From positions 7,002,968-7,066,967 of the forward strand of contig NC_085091.1 of assembly GCF_963422355.1 (NCBI RefSeq): DNA of 64,000 bases. Direction: 5' to 3'. Position 1 is the first letter of the stretch; each line of letters begins with the position of its first letter. Shown in pieces: positions 12,804 through 40,571 of this stretch. Origin of the DNA: Corticium candelabrum (taxonomy: Eukaryota; Porifera; Homoscleromorpha; Homosclerophorida; Plakinidae). The position numbers and the translations under genes are program-made. A model generated the notes under the pieces. The model saw nothing but the letters and a program-made list of their open reading frames with translations, did no database searches and had not been told where the DNA came from.

Positions 12804-14180
12804 TTACTACACGGTTTACCACGATTATTGTGTTAGAAGTCTGATTTAAGTCGTTGTTCTAGATGTGTTTGTTGTGTAACGTTATCTGTGAGATGAGTAC
12901 GACACATAGATTTCAATCTATTTGCATTAATTTTTGCTATGTGTGTACTGTGTGCAAATGACTTTGATTGCAAACAATGTCTTCAGTAAGTTGTGAAATT
13001 ATTCATTATTAAATGAGAATTCCGGAGATATGCGCTAGCTGCTGGCTCCACCTTCGCTGTGCTAATGGAAAACTATACTAACTAAGTTGGTTATGTGGGC
13101 GCTATTATCAGAGGAAACCCGACAGACGTACGTTCAGAACGTTTAAAACATAAAAAAGGACGGGGCCGTTTCCAGAAGTTCGTTCGCCAAGTGACACGTT
13201 TTTGCGCGTCATTAGATCACGTGAGTCTTAAAGACGTAATCACGTTTCCAGGAAATGGTCTCTCAGTTGTTTCTGTCGCTCTAGGAACGGTGGAAACTAT
13301 CGTGCTGCTTTCAGACTGTCTGCAAACTGACCTTCGTTTCGTGCGATTTTCGTGCAACATTCGAGAGTATTGGCGTTTTGTGAGATTCTTTGGCGCTAGT
13401 TAACAGTAGTGGACGTTGTCGTCTATCGTGTTCTAGACTACGAAGCACTCATATCAAAGCGCACGTATCGGCCACTCAGTGAGCGTTTTGTGGATGAGCG
13501 TTGATAAGAACAATCCAAGTGCAGCGCGCGCTAATAAATTTATAACGCTTTTTTGGATTTTGTGTTGTTTAATATCAATGTATCCCACACGCGGATTGTT
13601 TTCAACAATGTACACATTATAACGTGCGTTATTTCACATTCGATAGACGCGTTACAGCCCTATATTCTTGTTGTATTCTAAATACAGGAAGTGTGGAGCG
13701 TGCGTGCGCTCTTTCATCAGTAACTGCATTCCCTTCAAACATACTTAAACCAACCATTCGTAAATTACACTATGTACATCCCAACTATCAACGTCCTTTA
13801 CTTCAAGCTGAATTCTCTTGTGAATCATTCTCGAAATATGCTACAGTATGGTGTTCATCGTTACTGTTATCAGTATGACTGTACAAATAATATAATACAC
13901 AATTATTAGTCCTTCTAGTCTTCATTATTATGCCAGCCATATTATTTCAAATTAAATGTAGGTAAGTTATTGAGAAGTAGGAGTATATCGTCCACAACAG
14001 TTGTTACTGAGAAGCAAGTTACAGAAATGTGAAATGCCCTTAGCATGGTCCAAAGAGCAGGTAGGTTGATCCCATACAACGAGACCTGGTGTAACTGAAT
14101 AGTGACCTGTTACAAGGCAATGACTGCAATTTCTGGTAGAAATTTCTGCAATGCCGAAGCCCATAGTGGCAGAATTCCAG
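12804..14180. other. Intergenic stretch downstream of receptor B
   Basis: ATTAAA at about 13009, some 200 bp after the stop, could be a polyadenylation signal. Frames at 13095-13403 and 13624-13878 have no recognisable motifs. A segment around 13680-13730 (gaagtgtgga followed by cgtgcgtgcgct and ttcatcagt) recurs inverted at about 19440-19490, so this part carries a dispersed repeat. Confidence 0.5.
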
Positions 14181-14184
14181 GTTT

Positions 14185-14186
<2 letters not shown>

Positions 14187-14239
<53 letters not shown>

Positions 14240-14246
14240 GTGTGTG

Positions 14247-14312
<66 letters not shown>

Positions 14313-14352
14313 TGCGTGTCTGTGTTTTTGTGTGTGTGTGCGTGTGTGTGTG
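14187..14352. repeat. (TG)n microsatellite with CG-containing variants
   Basis: A long GT/TG tract interrupted by gcgtg, tccgtg and a run of cgtg units. The long Cys-Val frames read from it are artefacts. Confidence 0.95.
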
Positions 14353-15370
14353 TATCCGTATTTCTGCCTGTTCTTATTAAGAAAGTAGCAAATATAGAGT
14401 TTTCAGTTCGCATTCATCATTGTTTCTATAAAAATGCAGTTCTGTTAATTAAATCAAAGAGCAGTCTGCCTGCCTGCCTGCCTGCACAGCCTGCTTGTGT
14501 CACCAAGTACAGTCTAAAATTCAACCAAATCATGGAATACTAAATATTGACATTCATGTATGCTTTTGATATGCATAGCAATCGACATAATTTCTTATGC
14601 ATATATAAAATGAAACGTTGGCACTAATTTACATTGGCGGTTTGCTAAGAAACGGTTGAACAAAGCTTTGTAAATGATTTAATTTTGGCGATCCGGACAT
14701 CGTTGTTTGATAACTGATATATGTCTTACTATAAGTGGTCATGGAGGAGTTTGTGATTGACAGCTGTGTTCGTGGATCACATTTTCCAACTTAATGGTAT
14801 CCAAATGCCTAGTGATGAAGAACTGCTGTACATGTGTCAGCGCAAAAAACGGGAACTGCGAGACGTGACAGTCCAGCTTCATTTGTGGTCTCACGGACTT
14901 ATTCATAGGCACAACAAACGGCAAGTGGGGATTATCTACCATCTTGTGGCCTGCCAGCATACCACCACATCGCCATGTGATGCCTGATCCACGTGGGTGA
15001 TGACGTCAACACATCCTGCTGGTCAAATTAATGCGGATTTTATATTGGCGGTCGCTGAAAAATCCGCCATTCGGCCTAAATACATTTCACGCCAATATTT
15101 CATCTTATAAGGTATGTGTGTAGTTAATTCATCAATCATAGAAACATCCCAAGCAAACTTCAACAAACGAATCTGACCATAATAAGACAGTTTCTGCAAC
15201 CAATTCATGTGTAGTTTTGTATCATAAAAACAATGTGTAGAAAACTGGAGCCGTCTTTGAAAGGGGCGTTGCAGTTTGCTCAAAGAGTGAACAGGTCAAC
15301 AATTCGTGTCTGTAAAAGGAAGGCGTAACATGTCTAACGGCTGTTCATATTTCACAATATGAATCTACAG
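14353..15370. other. Intergenic stretch with unidentified short frames
   Basis: Two open frames (14757-14987 plus strand; 15023-15283 minus strand) have natural-looking composition. The minus-strand frame contains LLKFAWDVSMIDELTTHIPY. I do not recognise either one. Given the surrounding retrotransposons they are probably transposon remnants. Confidence 0.4.
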
Positions 15371-15389
15371 TGTGAATCTACACGATATT

Positions 15390-15659
15390 CGCCATGAAGA
15401 CAGAGTTCGTGCAAGCTGGTGGTCTCGTTTACCGTTGGTTGATACCTTGGGGCTCTGGTCATTATTGAGCACCAATACTCTAAAAGCTATTATTGCCTCT
15501 AAAACTTCAGCAGTCAGTGGCCTTCAATTTGACCAAGCTTTTCGAAATATGATGCAGCAACTTTCTATTCAATTGTGGAAACATTATTTGAGAATGATTC
15601 ACAAGAGAATTCAGCTTGAAGTACAGGACGTTGACAGATGGTATGTACCTATAGTGTAA
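15390..15659 (+). pseudogene. 3' fragment of an RLE-type non-LTR retrotransposon, plus strand
   Basis: The plus strand encodes PLVDTLGLWSLLSTNTLK, then a segment ending MQQLSIQLWKHYLRMIHK. These match the C-terminal region of the minus-strand copy next door (VVEPLGLWTPNSLQVLKIIA ... LHQQLSVKLQ) and of the copy at 32.1 kb (VVETFGLW ... FHQQLSTKLWLYNFKMVL). This copy is 5' truncated and inverted relative to its neighbour. Its 3' end runs into the TA tract at 15706, which the neighbour's 3' end reaches from the other side. Confidence 0.7.
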
Positions 15660-15705
15660 TGTAAGACATGTTTGTTTGAAGATGTTTGGGGGATTGTTTG
15701 ATTTT

Positions 15706-15747
<42 letters not shown>
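15706..15747. repeat. (TA)n tract shared by the 3' ends of two retrotransposon copies
   Basis: About 42 bp of TA. The plus-strand fragment ends on its left and the minus-strand element ends on its right, so the two copies meet tail to tail at this tract. Confidence 0.9.
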
Positions 15748-15751
<4 letters not shown>

Positions 15752-18700
15752 TTATACTTCTTACAGATCTCAACTGAGATCAATTCTACGATCTAAAGCT
15801 ATTCTACATAACACCATCTTACCATTGTAGCTTTACAGACAGTTGCTGATGCAAGTTACAAACCGATCTACTGATACCAGCATCGTTCAGAAAAGAAGCC
15901 TTTCGCGCTATAATTTTAAGTACTTGTAAACTGTTCGGTGTCCATAATCCTAAAGGCTCCACTACGAGGGAATGAAAAATGCCTCCAGTGTTCGAAACCA
16001 TCGCATCATTCCGCTGATCTTTCTCCATCTCTCCTGCTGCAGCCGCTGCCCCTGGACAAGTGGCTGCTTGACCAAGGTAGGATGGCTATAAGAAGTCTCA
16101 GACGGTCAAGTCAAAATATGTCGGAAGACCATGTTCGAAATTCGGGTGAAAAATATCACCAGGTCTTGAATTGCTTGTGCTACTGCATCGCATTTCTCGA
16201 CGACAACGAAAATCATCCACTAGGAGTGCATTGAAAACTACTTCACAGAGTGCATTGTGACGCTTTATTCTCAGATTCTGCTCTTGGTTGCAACCCAATA
16301 AACGATCACCGAATTTGTCAATGATTGCACCACATGTGCAGTGCTTGGTATCAGAAGGCAAGTTGAAGACTGGAATGCCCAACCAGACTCTCAAAGCAAC
16401 AATAAATTCTTTGCTGGGCATGGCGAGGCCAAGGCTTAGGTTTGGCAATGCCCGCAATCATGCACCAGCATGTTGGCCAGGAATGGAATTCAGTCTAGCA
16501 CGATCTAGAATACTAGCAGAATCTTTTAGGGAAGAACTTAAATCAGAATCCAGCCTACTCTGCAAACTTCGTTGACTGGTCATTTCAGTCTTAATAGCTG
16601 TGTCTGGAATACTTTGACATAGGTGGTCATGAGCAACCTGCTCTCCTGGAAAAGTGTGCTCGTTTACGATGGAAAATGACACTTTCAACTGAGAAAGCAG
16701 ATAATGGAACCGACATATCAATTGACGAGTGGAGTTACAACTGGCAAGGTAAGATGCAGGGGCACTTCTGCATGCTTTCCTCAAACCAAGACCGCCCAAA
16801 CGAATTGGCAGTGTGGCCTGTTTCCACAAATTTTCAGAAAGAGAGCAGTTAGCTATTCCTTCAAGACTCTTTCTTAAGTTGACATCAAGACGCCGCAACT
16901 GAGAAGTGGTTTTATCAAATGGCACAGTTCTGAGGAGATGGTTGATCTTGCACAATGAAAGGCATGATCTCAACAAATGTAACTCAACCTGAGGATTTTC
17001 AAGACTTTGAAGGTTTTGTCGACATTCCCAAATCTTATCTATTCGTTTTGAGAAGCAATTCTGAAAGAAATCGTTCCATCCTCGCACTGGAGAATCCAAC
17101 AGCTCAGCACCTCCATTTGTTTGAGCTACTCGTTCAATAGTTGGTAGAAATTGTGGAAATTTAGGATCTCCAGTTGGCCAGAAGACCTCACACTTGGACA
17201 TACTGAGCTGGAGTCCATAAGATGGGTCTTTTGATCTTACCTTCTCTAACCTTGAAGCGATAGTAGAACGCTGACCAACGAAGAATCCGTCGTCCAAGTA
17301 CCACAAATTCATAGATATTTCCTCCTGTGCACCAATTTCGTCCATCAGCTCTAGAATGACCAGAGAAAAAAGCAAAGGACCCAAAGAATCCCCTTGTTGA
17401 ACACCAGCCGAAGATGTTAGTCGATTCTGACCAAACCTAAGTTTGGCCTCCGTGTGATAACACCATTGAACCCAACCAAATAACTCGGGCAGATCCCTAT
17501 GTAGGCGTTGCAGACAGGAATACGATGACAATTGTTAAAGGCATTTGCCATGTCAAGCTTGAGGCAGCATAGAGTTGGATTGTCACCATAAGTATCAATA
17601 AAACTAGACAATGAGTGAACAGCTGCCTTCAAACCACCTGGAATTCCAAAACCTACTTGCCCATATGGTAGAAATATCTCTGGGAGCTTAGATTTGACTG
17701 CAGCACAACAAACTCGGCTTATCAGACGGCGGAGAACCTTTCCAACTGCAATGGGTCGAACACCACCACAACCTTGCTTTTAATACAGAGCTGTTAATGG
17801 AGTGCCCGAAAGCCATGCAGAAATTCGTTTATCCATCTTGCCAGAAAAAGCAAAATTGACCCAACGAGTTAGGTTCTCGAGAACTTCCTGCCCTGCTGGT
17901 GACGTTGTTCCTATGGTGGCATCAAGCAAATGCTAGGAGCAAGCTTCGAAAATCCTGGACTGGAGGCCCGAGGGAAAGTTTGCAATGCTTCCATAACTGA
18001 CAATAAATTCACGCATAGTGGTGGAGGTATATCATCAGACAATTCTGGCAATGGTTGAGAAGGATGGCGAAGTTTGAGTTCTTCAAAAGAATCCAAATCA
18101 TTCACAGGAGCACAACCATTAGATCTCAATGACCGCATAGCATCTCCATAGCGACTCTCACTGGCCAGAAACAAGGCATGTCGTGTGTTTCTCTGCAACA
18201 AAGTAAACGACTTGCGAACCTTGATGTTATGAATGGCATCATTTTTAGCTTCGATCCATAAAGATACCATGTCTCCTGCTTCCCATGTTGCAAACGTGAG
18301 AGTAGACAAGCACTTACAACATGCCTCTTCTTCTTACCTCCTCAAAGTGGTGGTCTCAAAACTGCTTTAGCAAAAAGAGACAAACGTACGAACCCCCACA
18401 AATGGCTATTGACAGACTGTTGAAATTCTCCTGCTAAGATTTCTGAAAGAAGAGGTCGAACTCTTTTCGGTATATGATTAATGGATGTGACCTGAAGAGA
18501 AGATGTTTCCGTCATTATTGCTTGAAAAGTGTCTGATTCAAGAAGACACGATGGACAACCATGTTGTGCAGCTGCTTTCACGCCTTCCAGAGCCAGATCA
18601 TCAAGGACCAAAGCAATTTCTTCCTGGATTTGTGCATCTTTCGTCAGGTCAACAGAAATACAGGAATTTCCTAGACATTTCTGCACCTATCATATGAGAA

Positions 18701-18870
18701 GACACACACATGGTTTGACGCATGAGGTAATGACTCAAGAGCAGCCATTTTAGAAGCCATTGGAATTCATTTGGTAAAACCATAACACATCTATACCTAG
18801 GACGACCAGCACCTTGAGACCGACGACAAAATATCCATCTGTTGGCATACACAAAACCCCAAACAGAATA

Positions 18871-18872
<2 letters not shown>
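15748..18872 (-). mobile_element. Near full-length RLE-type non-LTR retrotransposon (inactive)
   Basis: One ORF of about 3 kb can be followed on the minus strand with several frameshifts and stops. An N-terminal part at 18342-18760 has NHIPKRVRPLLSEILAGEF. 17911-18309 carries LQTFPRASSPGFSKLAP. A block around 17600-17770 has GVRPIAVGKVLRRL, and 17417-17632 has LKLDMANAFNNCHR (motif A). The long frame 16458-17531 has VQQGDSLGPLLFSLVILEL and YLDDGFFVG (motif C) and continues through the thumb. 16098-16457 carries a Cys/His knuckle (CTCG ... LLGC ... RIKRHN) and RPGDIFHPNFEHGLPTYFDL, which I read as the restriction-like endonuclease. The C-terminal part at about 15780-16090 ends with MVLCRIALDRRIDLS. 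Stops at CGA-to-TGA and CAG-to-TAG positions follow the endonuclease motif. Both ends lie against TA tracts. This resembles the R2/R4/NeSL/CRE group; the exact clade was not determined. Confidence 0.8.

Positions 18873-18935
<63 letters not shown>
18873..18935. repeat. (TA)n tract at the 5' side of the retrotransposon
   Basis: About 60 bp of TA. Together with the tract at 15706-15747 it brackets the minus-strand non-LTR element. Confidence 0.9.
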
Positions 18936-18936
<1 letters not shown>

Positions 18937-20089
18937 TACATGTATATAGGTATGTAAATCCACAGATAACCACACACCCACACGTGCATGCGTATATGAT
19001 ATGATGGTATATCGGTTATTGTAAAGCTTTCATGCACAACATAACAAAACAACATAAATTCACATGATATTTAAATTCGAGTACCTTCTTCAGCTGGGTA
19101 TATTAGTCTTGAAAATATCTTTTGGATATTTGTGCAAACTATAAATATATAAAACTCTATCATAACAATTACATCATTACTGAAAACAGCAATAAGCCTG
19201 TACAACTGTGTGCTTATGTGTGTATTTGTGTAGGTTTGTTAATTATTACTAATTAATCAATTAATTAATTATATAAACATACCAAAACGCTTTCAACGCA
19301 CGAGCAATCATCACATCGTAAGAGTATAGCCTCAGAAACCCATGACTCGTTTCCAGTTTACTGGAAATTCGATTCGTACCGTTTGCACGACTTGTAGACA
19401 ACGATCCCAAAATGGGGACCTCTTTGAAACAAGCGCTGCAGTCACTGATGAAAAAGCGCACGCACCTTCCACACTTCCTCTATGTAGTCTTACAACACAA
19501 ATTTTTATCAACGCGCACATCCGCCCGTGCAATGAGTTGGCGATAGGTGAGCGTTGATATAAACGCACACTTATCGGTTTCCGTACTCATCCATAAGCAG
19601 GAACCCTTTCCGCGAACTCCTTCAATTAACGAATCTCGCTGTTTTGGCTCCTGCGCGCTAAAGCTGCGCAGTTCTCTGGAATGTTTCTTTAATTAATTAA
19701 AATTCAAGTTCAGTAATAATTGATGCAATTTGATACTAAACCACCAGGCAGGACGAATCGTACAAGACTTGATGCTCAACAAATCAAACAGCACATGAAG
19801 ATAAGCAGGACTAGAGACACTTTAAAAATATTTCTAGAGAATCCGTTTGCACTAGCGGTATTTGACAGCCGAATAAATTACAAACAGAAGCGCACTACAC
19901 AGACACTCGAAAACCGCTGAATTTCTCTATACACTGAGCTTGAAATTCTTGAACAAAGCGAAGCGTCCAGGCTTCTGCAGCCACATTTACTAAACAATAC
20001 TGGACTCTAGAATAGGATGCGCGTATTGCGTGAGTGTGATTCTAACTCACCTGACCCTCAAGCCATTGCTCTTATCTAAGCAGTCGGTA
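18936..20089. other. Intergenic stretch upstream of receptor D
   Basis: No gene recognised. The segment near 19440-19500 is an inverted relative of 13680-13740. Several ttaattaatt runs occur (for example near 19255). Confidence 0.5.
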
Positions 20090-20159
20090 ATGTTTACCAG
20101 TGCTTATGAAACAATTTTCAAGCTCTTGATTGTGCTCTACGGCGTACAGCATATTCAAG
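20090..20159 (+). CDS. Signal-peptide exon, upstream copy, for receptor D or a lost neighbour
   Basis: ATG at 20090 opens MFTSAYETIFKLLIVLYGVQ and ends in CAAG before GTGCTG. Length (70 bp), phase 1 and the LLIVLYGxQ core match the first exon of receptor B (6183-6252). A second exon of the same length and phase starts at 21695. No EGF exon lies between the two, so either both serve as alternative first exons of receptor D, or this one is left from a gene whose body is lost. Confidence 0.65.
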
Positions 20160-21694
20160 GTGCTGATCGTCACAACTAGCTAGCAGTGTAATAGCAGTGA
20201 CGTCGCTCACTGGTTGCTGCGTTGTCGAACTAAAGCTCTCTTTGAGTCTCGCTATGTCACCGTACCTGCGGTATTTTGCAATAGCAAATTTCAGCGATAC
20301 GGCAATCCAGCCATTCATTACAAATACTAGTTTTCCAATGGTTTCTGTCACGTGCGAGTAGTGACGGTCACGTGCACATGGGCTAGCTGCACGTGTCATA
20401 ACAGTCTGTTCTACATTGAATATGATACTTTTGTACGCAGTATGGTATGGTCTCTAACACTATCAGTAAAGTTTTAAAAAAACTCTATGATAATTGTCAG
20501 CCAATATCTAATAGTGTTTTCAAGGTATACGGATACTGCAGCATCAAGTCAGTAGGCCAAGTGACTGATGCAAATCTAATCGATTGAACACAGATAATAG
20601 CTAAAAAGGTAAATAATATATATATAAGGTTTTTGTCTGCGAGTCAACTGTACACACATCCTACTGAAACCAAAGATTTTTATCAATAGAAAAATAATCT
20701 AAATTTTAAAATATTTAATTTAAACGCAATTTTAGAAATATGTAATGTTTTCCTACTAATCTACTGTACTGTGCTGTATCTTTGTAGACGATTCTGTCGG
20801 TCTGTTTGTCTGTCTGCTAAATATTAATCACGCCTAATTTGCTGGTCCAATCGGGGTTACATATTCATGCCTGAAGACCGAGTTCTACGCTCCAATGTAA
20901 ATGGATGTTTTAGCTGACGGAATAAACGTTTAATTAATTAAAGAAGTTCCTTTTGAGGTGCAACATCAGATTGACCCTACTAGCAAAAGTGCACAGGGAA
21001 TATGCCGCGAAACCCACATTGTTTATTCATGGCTTTAGGTAGGGTTTTGCTAGGGAAAGTAGCATAACCCAGTTGAGTTAATGACCCGTTTCCCTAGCTG
21101 GGATTTCTCAAATTCGTCCAAACACCCACTGAAACAGCTCAAATCCCATGATTGGTTAACAGGGCTGGGTTTTGAATAACCCAAATTCCCCGCGTTGCCG
21201 TGGACTACTGCAGTATTCAACATTCCGTTAACCCAAGAAAATCAGTGAAAACTCATGAAACCGCCAATGCAAATTGCAACGGTAAGTGGACATTGAACTG
21301 ATTGTAATCATGCCTGATTATATTTCCAATTAGCTTATCTAATTGCTACACCTTCAATTACGTGCTAATAACCATTTGGAACGCGCACTCTACACTAAAA
21401 GCAAGTATTATGTTATGTAAAAGTCAGGTACTATTGTCTTTTACTAAACTCTAGTTAAAGAAGATTGCAATTAAACAAACAAGTCATAATCACAGTTTAG
21501 CAATTTTAATAAATGTTTGAAGTTTCTTAATAATATTCGACACTAAAGAAGGTTATAAAGACACGTTTTACAATACAGATTCAATGTTCTCTGGATTGCA
21601 AAACCCTTTTACTACAATATTAGTATTTCACATACGGGCTTCTACAAAGTAAAGTACTCACGTGAAGATATACCTTGTCAGTCGACACCCTTCA
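20160..21694. other. Stretch between the two signal-peptide exons
   Basis: No further exon of the receptor family is visible, and no other protein motif. A short TA run is at about 20616. Confidence 0.5.
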
Positions 21695-37055
<15,361 letters not shown>

Positions 37056-37414
37056 TGGAAGATGCAAATAGACCTTATGCTGCCTTGTACAAACTTTGTT
37101 TCGTCCATTTTTGCTGATAGCTTGAGACGTGCTGACAAGAATTGTGTTCTACTTAGTCTGTTCCTTTTCATTGTGATGCAACTTAAGACAGTAGTCTGCC
37201 CAACGTACGTTCAATTGATTAATCTACATGTGCTGACTATTTTAAATTTGTGTACGTTTCAATTACGTTTAACTATGAACAATGAAGCAAAGACAAATAC
37301 CTTTACCGGATTTCACGAGTACAGTACCCGGACATACTCTCTAGCGAACTATAGCAAGCTAGCTGCTTTTTAGTTCAATAATTGGCAAAAATGTTAACAC
37401 TAACATTACCCTTG

Positions 37415-37420
37415 AATAAA
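37415..37420 (+). promoter_or_regulatory. Candidate polyadenylation signal of receptor D
   Basis: AATAAA lies about 360 bp after the stop codon, before the dispersed repeat begins. Confidence 0.4.
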
Positions 37421-37424
37421 CATA

Positions 37425-37628
37425 ATATACAGGACGGACGCCCGAGGGCCGAATTATCATAGCAGCTACACCAAACAATGAGAGTTGGAGCCTTATGATG
37501 ACATCACGTTCAGCAATGACACCACTTCTCGTCTATAGGTCGGAATAGCTTCATTTGTAATTGAGTATAAATACGGTCGGTCGGTCATCGAACGATTACT
37601 ATACCCATAGCCCGGAAATCCTAACCTC
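37425..37628. repeat. Dispersed repeat, copy 1
   Basis: About 200 bp that recur inverted at 62195-62400. Shared blocks include gctattccgacc, agacgagaagtggtgtca and atttccgggct. This insertion truncates the receptor remnant that follows. Confidence 0.65.
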
Positions 37629-37629
37629 G

Positions 37630-38649
37630 GGCAATGAACTCAATGACGTGTACAACTGTACGGCAAAGCATTTGTAGGAACAAGCACTGCAATTGTTAGA
37701 GTGACTGTTCAAGGTATCTAGAATCAAGGGCTGCGGTTCCGCAGTAAACGTTTGTATGTGTTTGTTTAACTTTGCGATCAATGAAGGTATGAAATCTAAT
37801 AGAGAATATCAGTGCAGAAGATCATGTGGATCAGACTATGGCATGACAATTGTACAAAGGCTAAGTAGCAAGTGTCGTCAAGTGGGTAGGACCATCAGTC
37901 TAAGCATAAGCATGTCTACTACAAAGCGTGTGTCCTTCTTACGGTATATCTAGTACTGTAAGACAACAATTAGAATAACCGCTACAACAATTGCTTCTTA
38001 ATTTAATTACAGGAACAGCATTAGTGCCGTCGTTTAATACAAGCCCTAAAACAAGTAAGTACCTAAGATTGGAAAATTGAATATTAAGCATGAACAACTA
38101 CATTAGAGTGTATGACTTCTGACATCTTACTATGCAAGGTAATTCAGTAGCTATACTTCTACACATATTGGCCCATCCAACACTATATTTGTATGTATAT
38201 TTATTCCCTAGCCACCAAAGGAGGAATATCTCCATGAGAAGCTGCAGGGATATCAGCGACTGCGACCACCATTTTAGCCTCTATCATTTTCGGAGTTATT
38301 ATTTTTTGGAAAACGTCGTGAGCAAGAATATTCCGTATCCACATCTACCTGTAAACCAAGTAGCCCAAATCGCTTGCTGGTGCAGCAGCGGCTTTGTACG
38401 TCTACAGTCGACGACACTAGACACTCGGAAAGCGGAGAAGAAGAAAAGTACGAGAAGGTAGGTAACGTTCAAGGTATAGACACGAATGCTGCTTATGCTG
38501 CCATGACACCTGCATGGGACGATGTGCACAGCAGGCATGAAACAGCAACTCTGACATACATGAATCGACGCACTGACGACAGAAACAAAGGGACTTTGAT
38601 AGCTGCACAACTGATTTGTACAAACTTTGTTCTCCTTCGTCTTCAGTAG
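37630..38649 (+). pseudogene. Remnant of a third receptor paralogue (end of the cluster)
   Basis: Pieces of the 3' half of a receptor gene occur in order. The end of Ig4 at about 37640-37713 reads DVYNCTA, then after an indel VGTSTAIVRVTVQ. A degenerate TSP1 is at 37786-37950 (YQCRRSCGSDYGMTIVQR). A stalk exon is at 38013-38055. A transmembrane-like segment with internal stops is at about 38215-38325 (AAGISATATTILASIIFGVI). The tail (38420-38649) has a single NAAY-type motif. The TSP1 has lost its C-terminal cysteines. The closest relative is receptor D, judged by the shared CGSDYG in TSP1. Confidence 0.75.
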
Positions 38650-39163
38650 ATTGACGCACATTATTGCAACTAGCTATAGAACGCCTCTTTTACTGCTTGG
38701 TATCGCATACTGATAATGCACAGCAAGCTAGACAACTTCAACTCACTTGATATTTAGTGTCAGGGAGGTGTTATGCTAATAGATTGTCCCTATCTAAAAA
38801 CTAGACGAATAAATTTGCGTGACTCTGCATGTGTCGTTGTAGCAAATCAAAATATAATACGGGAACCTTATGTAAATCCACACGTCATTTGGGGATACAT
38901 AGTCTTGTTTAGCCAGGCCCCTTTCGCCGCCTCATTTTCTGCGATAATGAGTCCGGCAACGTGCCTATGATGCAGTGGTTCTGCAGCACTTTTCATTGCC
39001 AGCATTCCGAAGTTGTCAAATAGGGCTTTGCTATAGTTACCAAGGATGTTCCAGGCAACTTCTATGTACTTCCAGCCATATACTATTATCAACCCTACTT
39101 CTGACAATTTTTGCAATACATTTGTAAGAGAATAAAGCTTTCTAACGAGGCTTTTGTAGTCGG
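38650..39163. other. Intergenic stretch between the receptor remnant and the Harbinger element
   Basis: Nothing recognised. The minus-strand frame 38868-39116 has no known motif. Confidence 0.5.
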
Positions 39164-39408
39164 TTAGGCTGAATCTACAATATGCAAACGTTTGAGGGTC
39201 GCGTCGAGTCGTATAGATTCAAACTGTAAATGGTCTACGCGACGCGGCGCTCTACGGACGCGGCGCTCGACGGACGCGACGCATCCGAATAGAACCGAGT
39301 ACTATTTCATCGTCGAACTGGAAGTCGGAGCACGTTGCGTCGGAAGTGGCAATCAAGATTTTAACCAATCACAGGCTAATAGAAGTGCACGTAGTTGCTT
39401 CATAATCA

Positions 39409-40571
39409 ATGGCTACCAACATGTTGAACGTCGAGCGGTTGATAGAGACTGGACGCAGCTGTTCTTGCCTGTGGAAGGCCAACTGCCAAGTATACAAGGA
39501 CCTGTGTGCTCGAGAATACGCTTGAAAGTAGATTTCTAGCGAGTTGGGTGTCTTGGCAGAATTCTGCCAAAAGAAATGGAAAATTCTCCAAGACAAATAC
39601 GTGAGGGAGCTTAAACTTCTTCAGAAGAAACGTTTGTGAGGAACCGGAGGTCCACCACCGACGTCTTCGTGAGTTTTCTTCACTATGATGACTTTTCTAG
39701 ACATTTTCGTGAAGCACAGAACGTAATTACTAGATCCATAATTCTTCTCCTTTTGTCTGTTTTCGTGTCTCTGGCTGTCTGCTTTGATGTGGCTGCATGC
39801 CCGTCAGTGGATAAGTTCGTTGATCTGTTGGTCTGTCAGTCTCCTTGTCTGCTTTCGTGATATCTGTGTCTTTCTTTACCTGCATGTCTAGCTATTGGTT
39901 ACCTCTTGTTTGTACGCGCCGGTGTTTGTACTGTTTCTGTGTCATTTCACTGTACCTATACTACTGTTTACGCTGCATTTGCTGTGGATCTATGCATGCA
40001 CTTCTTGCAAAACTTAGTATCTCTAGTAATAACTCTATTGTATTGACAAACAGAACAGACAGCAATTTTTCATTGCTCGAAAGTCAGCAACAGGAGAGTC
40101 AACAACAGAAGAACCAGTCGGGTTAGAGTCAGCCAATAGAGAGTGAACTCTAAGACAGTGATGAGACAGTCGACAATCATGAAAGGTAAATGCGTGGACT
40201 TCGACTTGATATATTGCTTCCTTTCACAGGCTAATTTTTTTCTACTGCAGTAATAACCACACAACAGCTCAGTCATTTGTCAGTTAGAGACTTGGCCACG
40301 TCAACCAAGTATCACTCCAGCCGTCAAAAGAAAGAGACATCATAAGGGACCAGAAGACGAGCTAAAGACTTCAATCGTAGATAGACTAAACTCGTTGGAC
40401 TCAAAGAGGGCTCATGTTGACTCCGATGAGGATGGTTTGTTTGGTAGCCAGATAGCTGCTACTCTACGGAGATATCCCTATGAGAAAAAGGTTTTCGCAA
40501 AGCTCATACTTCAACAAGTGATGTTGGAGGTAGAGCTTGGTGGATCAGGAGATGGTTTCTCTCCGTGTTGA
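39409..40571 (+). pseudogene. MADF (Myb/SANT-like) and BESS protein of the Harbinger element
   Basis: ATG at 39409 opens MATNMLNVERLIETGRSC and continues LWKANCQVYKDLCAREYA, then two stops (TGA, TAG), then ISSELGVLAEFCQKKWKIL and QDKYVRELKLLQKK, a MADF DNA-binding domain. The C-terminal part lies at about 40290-40571, with DEDGLFGSQIAATLRRYPYE and KKVFAKLILQQVMLEVELG, a BESS-type motif. The region between is poorly resolved and may hold an intron. In Harbinger elements this protein helps the transposase reach the DNA. Confidence 0.7.

Noticed and set aside
14187..14352. CRISPR-like regular repeats
   Set aside because: This is an animal genome with plain dinucleotide repeats; no array with unique spacers exists.
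14102..14543. Long Cys-Val and Thr-His frames here and at 9093-9352, 31200-32191, 49924-50588 and 52759-53197
   Set aside because: They are translations of GT/CA microsatellites, not genes.
39192..39539. 115-codon plus-strand frame at the left end of the Harbinger element
   Set aside because: It overlaps the MADF coding sequence in a different frame and begins in the terminal repeat; the MADF frame is the real one.
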